Below, piece by piece: positions 63,576 to 64,000 of a DNA stretch of 64,000 nucleotides. Position numbers and translations under genes: made by a program. Positions within the stretch are counted from its first letter, which is position 1. The number at the start of each line of letters is the position of its first letter. The stretch is from assembly GCA_000507305.1 (NCBI GenBank), contig DF239319.1, positions 62,001 to 126,000 of the forward strand, read 5' to 3'. This DNA is from Breviolum minutum Mf 1.05b.01. Lineage: Eukaryota; Sar; Dinophyceae; Suessiales; Symbiodiniaceae. The notes beneath the pieces were generated by a model. The model searched no databases and was not told the DNA's origin. It saw nothing but the letters and a program-made list of their open reading frames with translations.

Positions 63576-63662
63576 CTGGATGGCATCCACTTTTGTCTTT
63601 GATCCTCCCATGATATGATGAGATGCAATCTTCCCGAAGCTCAGGTTCCCCCAGCGTCATTG
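63576..63662 (-). CDS. Short exon candidate
   Basis: Minus strand, 87 nt between TAAACCCTAG and CCATCCAG|GTGATT. The product contains MTLGEPELREDCISSYHGRI then KDKSGCHP. A preceding island at about 63685-63747 gives CEVARCDVDEMILDDLRC. Both would lie upstream of the Cys-rich exon at 62487-62609. A 124-codon minus frame also covers 63237-63611. Confidence 0.37.
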
Positions 63663-64000
63663 CTAGGGTTTAGCTTAGGCACGACATCGAAGATCATCCA
63701 AAATCATCTCGTCCACGTCGCAACGTGCCACTTCACAACTGACCTATATGTTCCCCAACATTCTGCCCCAAGAAGTTGCCAAAGAATTCAAATAAAACTC
63801 CGTTAAACCATGGTAAAAAACCTTACAACAAACCTTAACATACCTAAAAAATGATCGGAATTCTGCTGCTCTAAAACTTCCCTGCCTGGTCGATTCAAGC
63901 CAAGCCGGGAATAGCTAACATGTCTAAACCCCAAAGGCTCAATGGAGCTGGTGGTATTTACCTACACGTACCTACACTTAACTACTCAAATACAGGTAAA

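Noticed and set aside
1..63959. Regularly spaced short repeats as a possible CRISPR array
   Set aside because: The repeats are dispersed inverted elements of about 100 bp with no constant spacing, no unique spacers and no cas-like genes. The genome is eukaryotic.

Overview
This window is eukaryotic nuclear DNA of low coding density. No open frame is longer than about 170 codons. There is no ribosome-binding-site or operon layout and no rRNA, tRNA, plasmid or phage gene that I can recognise. Coding potential appears as islands of about 40 to 220 nt, many bounded by GT and AG and separated by AT-rich DNA with TA runs, microsatellites and many roughly 100-bp inverted-repeat elements. This suits a protist or alga with a large, intron-rich genome carrying introner-like elements (dinoflagellate, haptophyte, stramenopile or similar). 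I cannot assign the species, and no exon was certain enough to name an orthologue.

Layout, with the coding strand inferred from clusters of exon-like islands. About 0.1-14 kb: minus-strand islands, many predicted helical, with a possible secreted start exon near 14.0 kb. About 14.6-28.8 kb: minus-strand islands including two proline/methionine-rich exons (18.5-19.8 kb), a hydrophobic membrane-like exon (24.0-23.8 kb) and a possible beta-trefoil lectin exon (27.6-27.8 kb). About 29.2-32.1 kb: minus-strand islands rich in Arg/Ser, the clearest protein signature here and typical of splicing-related RS-domain proteins. About 33.9-46.2 kb: mainly plus-strand islands, several rich in Pro, Gln, Ser and His. 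About 46.3-56.2 kb: minus-strand islands including a charged coiled coil. About 57.2-61.9 kb: plus-strand islands. About 62.4-63.7 kb: minus-strand islands including a Cys-rich exon. Where the genes begin and end is not resolved. Strand is a real weakness: several islands are open on both strands with acceptable splice sites either way, and these are flagged.

The most distinctive content is the repeat landscape. One family (called A here) has ends reading CTAGTTGGTGGTTTCAA and its complement, so each copy carries GT near one end and AG at the other on either strand. In at least five places a reading frame opens or closes exactly at the edge of a family A copy. At 38622-38716 removing the copy joins two frames in phase. 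Family A therefore looks like an active or recent intron-generating (introner) element. Families B, C and D share an internal core but have different ends. Families E, F and G are further foldback elements. One family A copy seems to be interrupted by a 95-bp segment flanked by a 10-bp direct repeat.

All calls were made by reading the sequence by eye. No alignment, splice model or database search was run.
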